DNA from: Motacilla alba alba
Lineage: Eukaryota; Chordata; Aves; Passeriformes; Motacillidae
Length of the DNA stretch: 64,000 bases
Reading direction: 5' to 3'
NCBI RefSeq assembly: GCF_015832195.1
Contig: NC_052016.1
Span: 32,261,129-32,325,128, forward strand
Shown here: positions 63,902-64,000 of the stretch, piece after piece
Layout of the letters: every line of letters begins with the position of its first letter
Position numbering within the stretch: the first letter of the stretch is position 1
Position numbers and translations under genes: made by a program
Notes under the pieces: model-generated
The model's database searches: none
Told to the model about the DNA's origin: nothing
What the model saw: the letters and a program-made list of their open reading frames with translations, nothing else

Positions 63902-64000
63902 TACACACACACACACACACAAAATTCACTCAGCTCCAGCAAACTGTTAAATCCAGCAACTGGCAGGGTTTTGTGGAACAAAGAGCCCACAACCCACACA
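62886..64000. other. LSAMP upstream flank, window end
   Basis: No gene was recognised. The segment ends with a long CA microsatellite. Confidence 0.5.
63854..63921. repeat. (CA)n microsatellite, interrupted
   Basis: A 68-base CA tract with two ATA interruptions near 63891-63903. It is the longest dinucleotide repeat in the window and likely polymorphic. Confidence 0.94.

Noticed and set aside
1..64000. CRISPR arrays, bacterial operons, phage or plasmid systems
   Set aside because: The sequence is vertebrate nuclear DNA; no regularly spaced repeats or dense coding exist anywhere in the window.

Overview
This window is vertebrate nuclear DNA and almost certainly avian. The evidence is several CR1-type LINE 3' ends, a handful of very old MIR-like SINE fragments, low gene density, and a solo LTR of a type I associate with songbirds. 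One protein-coding exon can be identified with confidence. It is the first coding exon of LSAMP (limbic system-associated membrane protein, an IgLON-family GPI-anchored adhesion molecule of neurons), on the minus strand at 54947-55101. It encodes the signal peptide and the start of the first Ig domain and ends in a clean GT splice donor. The order passerine is an inference from the LTR only.

Layout. Positions 1-54946 lie inside the first intron of LSAMP; exon 2 must lie beyond position 1, outside the window. The intron is mostly unique, non-coding DNA with short ORFs that look like chance. It holds two plus-strand CR1 ends (about 4650-5123 and 28908-29060), an ancient minus-strand CR1 (about 43105-43590), a complete 439-bp solo LTR (5805-6243), five supported MIR-like fragments, a tRNA-like relic (about 12848-12925), small tandem duplications and microsatellites. 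Positions 55102-56510 hold the LSAMP leader and promoter: a leader with no upstream ATG for 636 bases, two CpG-dense cores, GC boxes, a purine-rich tract, and a six-triplet G-quadruplex motif. Positions 56511-64000 are upstream flank, with one very old CR1 (about 56885-57180), a CR1 scrap near 62808, and microsatellites.

The main point of interest is that the LSAMP exon carries an apparently complete 3' splice site (branch-point-like CTGA, pyrimidine tract, CAG) inside its signal-peptide coding sequence, ending at 55026. This would let a more distant alternative first exon splice into the middle of this exon and swap only the signal peptide. It fits the known use of alternative first exons in the IgLON family. 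I found no convincing undescribed gene system; the remaining findings are regulatory candidates, repeats and unexplained compositional patches.
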